Shown: positions 62,009-64,000 of the stretch, piece after piece
How positions within the stretch are numbered: the stretch's first letter is position 1
Layout of the letters: each line of letters opens with the position of its first letter
Assembly: GCF_009749395.1 (NCBI RefSeq)
Contig: NZ_WBIR01000019.1
Coordinates: forward strand, 1 to 64,000
Source: Agromyces salentinus
Lineage (GTDB): Bacteria; Actinomycetota; Actinomycetes; Actinomycetales; Microbacteriaceae
Length of the DNA stretch: 64,000 bases
Reading direction: 5' to 3'
Notes under the pieces: generated by a model
Database searches by the model: none
Told to the model about the DNA's origin: nothing
Seen by the model: only the letters and a program-made list of their open reading frames with translations
Translations under genes and position numbers: made by a program

Positions 62009-63153
62009 GCGACTCGCTCCACGATGATCGCCACGCCCTGGCCGCCGCCGATCGAGCACGCCGCGAGTCCGGGACGCGGGTCGTCCGAGGCGGTCATGCG
62101 CGCGGCGAGCCTGACGAGCAGCACCGCGCCGGATGCCCCCCACGGATGGCCGAGGGCGATGGCGCCGCCGTCGGCGCTGACGAGGTCCTCGTCGAGTCCG
62201 AGGTCGTCGACGACGGCGAGGACCTGGGCGGCGAAGGCTTCGGTGATCTCGACGAAGCCGAGGTCGCGGGCGGAGAGCCCCGCGCGGGCGAGTGCCGCCC
62301 GTGCCGCGGGTGCCGCGCCGAGGCCCGGGAGTGCGGGATCGGTGCCCGCGAGCGCGGAGGCGCGGACGCGAAGCGCCGGGAGCCCGAGTTCGCGCGCGAT
62401 CCGCCCGGTCGTCACGGCCATGGCCGCTGCGCCGTCGGAGAACCCGCACGAGTTGCCGGCGGTCACGGTCGCATCGTCGCGCGCGGAGAACGCCGGCTCG
62501 AACCGCGCGAGCCGAGCCGCATCCATGCCGGCCCGGGGGCGGTCGTCGCGGTGGACGCCGTCGACGGCCACGATCTCGCCGTCGAATCTGCCCGCATCGC
62601 GAGCGGATGCCGCGAGCCGATGCGAGCGCGCGGCCCAGGCGTCCTGGCGCACCCTCGTGATGCCCGTCACGGCCGCGAGCGCGTCGGCGGCCGGGCCCAT
62701 GTCGGGGTCGGGCAGCCCGGGCGGCGCGAACGGGGCGCGCGCGTACCGCTCACCGGTGCCGGGCCAGAGGCGATGGGGCGCCGTGGAGGCGGACTCGGCG
62801 CCGCCGGCGAGCACCAGCCGGGCATCGCCGGCGCGGACGCGCGATGCCGCCTGCATCACGGCGTCCAGGCCCGATCCGCACTGGCGGTCGACCGTGACAC
62901 CGGGAACCTCCGCGCCGAGGCCGGCCCGGAGCGCGCTCACCCGCGCGACATCCCCGCCCGGACCCATGCAGTTGCCGAGCACCACGTCGTCGATCGCGAC
63001 GCCGGCCGGTGCGACGAGGCGGGCGACGTCGGCCAGGACCGGGGCCGCCAGCGCGTCGACCGTGTGCGCGGCGAAGCCCCTGCCCGCCGTGCCGATCGCC
63101 GTGCGGCGTGCGGCGACGATCACGGGACCCTCATCGTGCGCTGCCTCCGTCAT
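62005..63153 (-). CDS. Thiolase (acetyl-CoA acetyltransferase family)
   Basis: 382 residues. Nucleophile Cys in VTVDRQCGSGLDAVMQ (about 85), His in ALGHPWGASGAVLLVRL (about 335) and the second Cys in ACSIGGGQGVAIIVE (about 365) are present, so the enzyme should be active in thiolysis or condensation of acyl-CoA. Four-base overlaps on both sides. Bacillus subtilis has a similar thiolase and ligase with a bioY gene (yhfUTS, BirA regulon), which suggests a role in fatty-acid/biotin precursor supply. Confidence 0.9.
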   Translation of the reverse strand: MTEAAHDEGPVIVAARRTAIGTAGRGFAAHTVDALAAPVLADVARLVAPAGVAIDDVVLGNCMGPGGDVARVSALRAGLGAEVPGVTVDRQCGSGLDAVMQAASRVRAGDARLVLAGGAESASTAPHRLWPGTGERYARAPFAPPGLPDPDMGPAADALAAVTGITRVRQDAWAARSHRLAASARDAGRFDGEIVAVDGVHRDDRPRAGMDAARLARFEPAFSARDDATVTAGNSCGFSDGAAAMAVTTGRIARELGLPALRVRASALAGTDPALPGLGAAPAARAALARAGLSARDLGFVEITEAFAAQVLAVVDDLGLDEDLVSADGGAIALGHPWGASGAVLLVRLAARMTASDDPRPGLAACSIGGGQGVAIIVERVA

Positions 63154-64000
63154 GCGTCGCCTCCCGAGGCCATGACGCGGGCGGATGCCTCGAGCCGGCC
63201 TTCGTCGACGGCACGCCGCAACTCGCCACGGGCGACCTTGCCCGAGGTCGTCTGCGGCACCGGGGCCACGTACCAGCGCCGGGGGAGCTCGGCCGGCGTG
63301 AGGCGGGACCTCGCGGCTGCGGCGACCTCGTCGACGGAGGTCCCGTCGGCGAGCTCGACGACGGCGGCGACGCGCTCGCCGAGGAGGTCGTGGGGCTCGC
63401 CGACCACGCCCGCGGCGAGGACGCCGGGCAGTTCCAGGATGCGCGCCTCGACCTGCTCGGCGAGCACGGTGGCGCCCGCGGTCGTGATCGCCGCGTCGCC
63501 CCGGCCGAGCACGCGCCATCCGCCGGCGCCCGAGGGCTCGACCAGGTCGCCGACCGTCGCGAAGCCGCGCTCGTCGCGTCGCAGCATCCCACCGCCGACG
63601 ACGCCGAGCGCGAGGTACGGCGACCTCGCCCAGAGCTCGCCGGCGGAATCGCCCGTCGCTGCGCCGGCGCGACGCACGTCGATCTCGACGCCGGGGAACG
63701 GGCGCAGGTCGCCGTCGCGGCCGCCGAGCACGAACGACAACTCGGCGGCACCGTAGTACTCGGTCAGGCGGATGCCGCGGCCTCCGGCACGTTCGCGCAG
63801 CTCGGGGGAGAGCGCCGCACCCGCGACGACGACCGATGGCGGGCAGTCCCGGTTCCCGAGCAGGCGCGCGAGCCTCGTCGGCGTCGCGTGCGCGACGGTG
63901 GCGCCGGAGAGGCCGTCCGTCGCGGTCGCGCCGAGCCGCAGCGCGTGCAGCACCGCGTAGAGGTGCATCGACACGTGCAGCGGACCGGTCGCCGCGACGC
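63150..64000 (-). CDS. AMP-binding acyl-CoA ligase family protein (5' end outside window)
   Basis: C-terminal 280 residues of an adenylate-forming ligase: LTEYYGAAELSFVLGGRDGD (the A5-type motif), LGRGDAAITTAGATVLAEQV (A7/A8 hinge) and VPQTTSGKVARGELRRAVDE with the catalytic Lys. The frame is open to the window edge, reading GPLHVSMHLYAVLHALRLGA, so its start lies to the right. First visible gene of the operon with thiolase and ECF components. Confidence 0.88.
   Translation of the reverse strand, partial: VAATGPLHVSMHLYAVLHALRLGATATDGLSGATVAHATPTRLARLLGNRDCPPSVVVAGAALSPELRERAGGRGIRLTEYYGAAELSFVLGGRDGDLRPFPGVEIDVRRAGAATGDSAGELWARSPYLALGVVGGGMLRRDERGFATVGDLVEPSGAGGWRVLGRGDAAITTAGATVLAEQVEARILELPGVLAAGVVGEPHDLLGERVAAVVELADGTSVDEVAAAARSRLTPAELPRRWYVAPVPQTTSGKVARGELRRAVDEGRLEASARVMASGGDA

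Overview
The window reads as chromosomal DNA of a high-GC Gram-positive actinobacterium, most likely Microbacteriaceae and close to Agromyces or Microbacterium. The signs are about 70% G+C, an actinobacterial tmRNA tag (ANKTQSDFALAA), DUF3039 and DUF7144 proteins, F420/flavin LLM oxidoreductases, a Tad pilus locus, and many start codons placed 6-8 bases after a TANNNT -10 hexamer (leaderless transcripts). Secreted pectate lyase, GH6 cellulase and a GH92 mannosidase suggest life on plant material.

Layout. 1-9.8 kb: an HtrA-like protease (5' end outside the window), then a wall-glycopolymer cluster: GT2, CDP-alcohol phosphatidyltransferase, GT2, CDP-glycerol glycerophosphotransferase-like protein, a two-gene ABC exporter and a sugar/choline-phosphate nucleotidyltransferase. 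10-24.5 kb: an ABC ATPase with a very long disordered N-terminus and its permease, NAD salvage (pncB), murI-rph-rdgB operon, a CDF metal exporter, DedA, an iron-box-controlled heme oxygenase, tRNA-Leu and a pectate lyase.

24.7-36.8 kb: a Tad/Flp pilus operon (tadA, tadB, tadC, a small membrane protein, tadE-like genes) split by a 7.55-kb integrative element. The element carries a large serine integrase, an excisionase-like protein, a replication-initiator-like gene with internal iteron-like repeats, a string of overlapping small genes and an AAA ATPase of unknown role. Both attachment sites and the interrupted 57-codon host gene can be reconstructed base by base.

36.8-48.3 kb: MFS transporter, prfB, ftsE-ftsX, smpB, a tyrosine phosphatase, a SIMPL protein, a GT4/GH92 pair and tmRNA. 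48.4-64 kb: a cellulase behind a CelR-like operator, LysR/EamA pair, LLM oxidoreductase and hisN-like operon, tRNA-Lys, M20 dipeptidase with a Dcu-type transporter, a DUF72 protein, a 5'-3' exonuclease, and a leftward operon of acyl-CoA ligase, thiolase, ECF ATPase and ECF-T, probably biotin-related.

The most unusual signals are the reconstructed integrative element inside the pilus operon, iteron-like repeats embedded in its coding sequence, the strongly over-used word GGATGCC/GGCATCC (also forming inverted pairs at gene ends), and several proteins with large or altered segments (HtrA acidic insert, ABC ATPase tail, FtsE tail, CDP-alcohol transferase with the last motif Asp changed to His).
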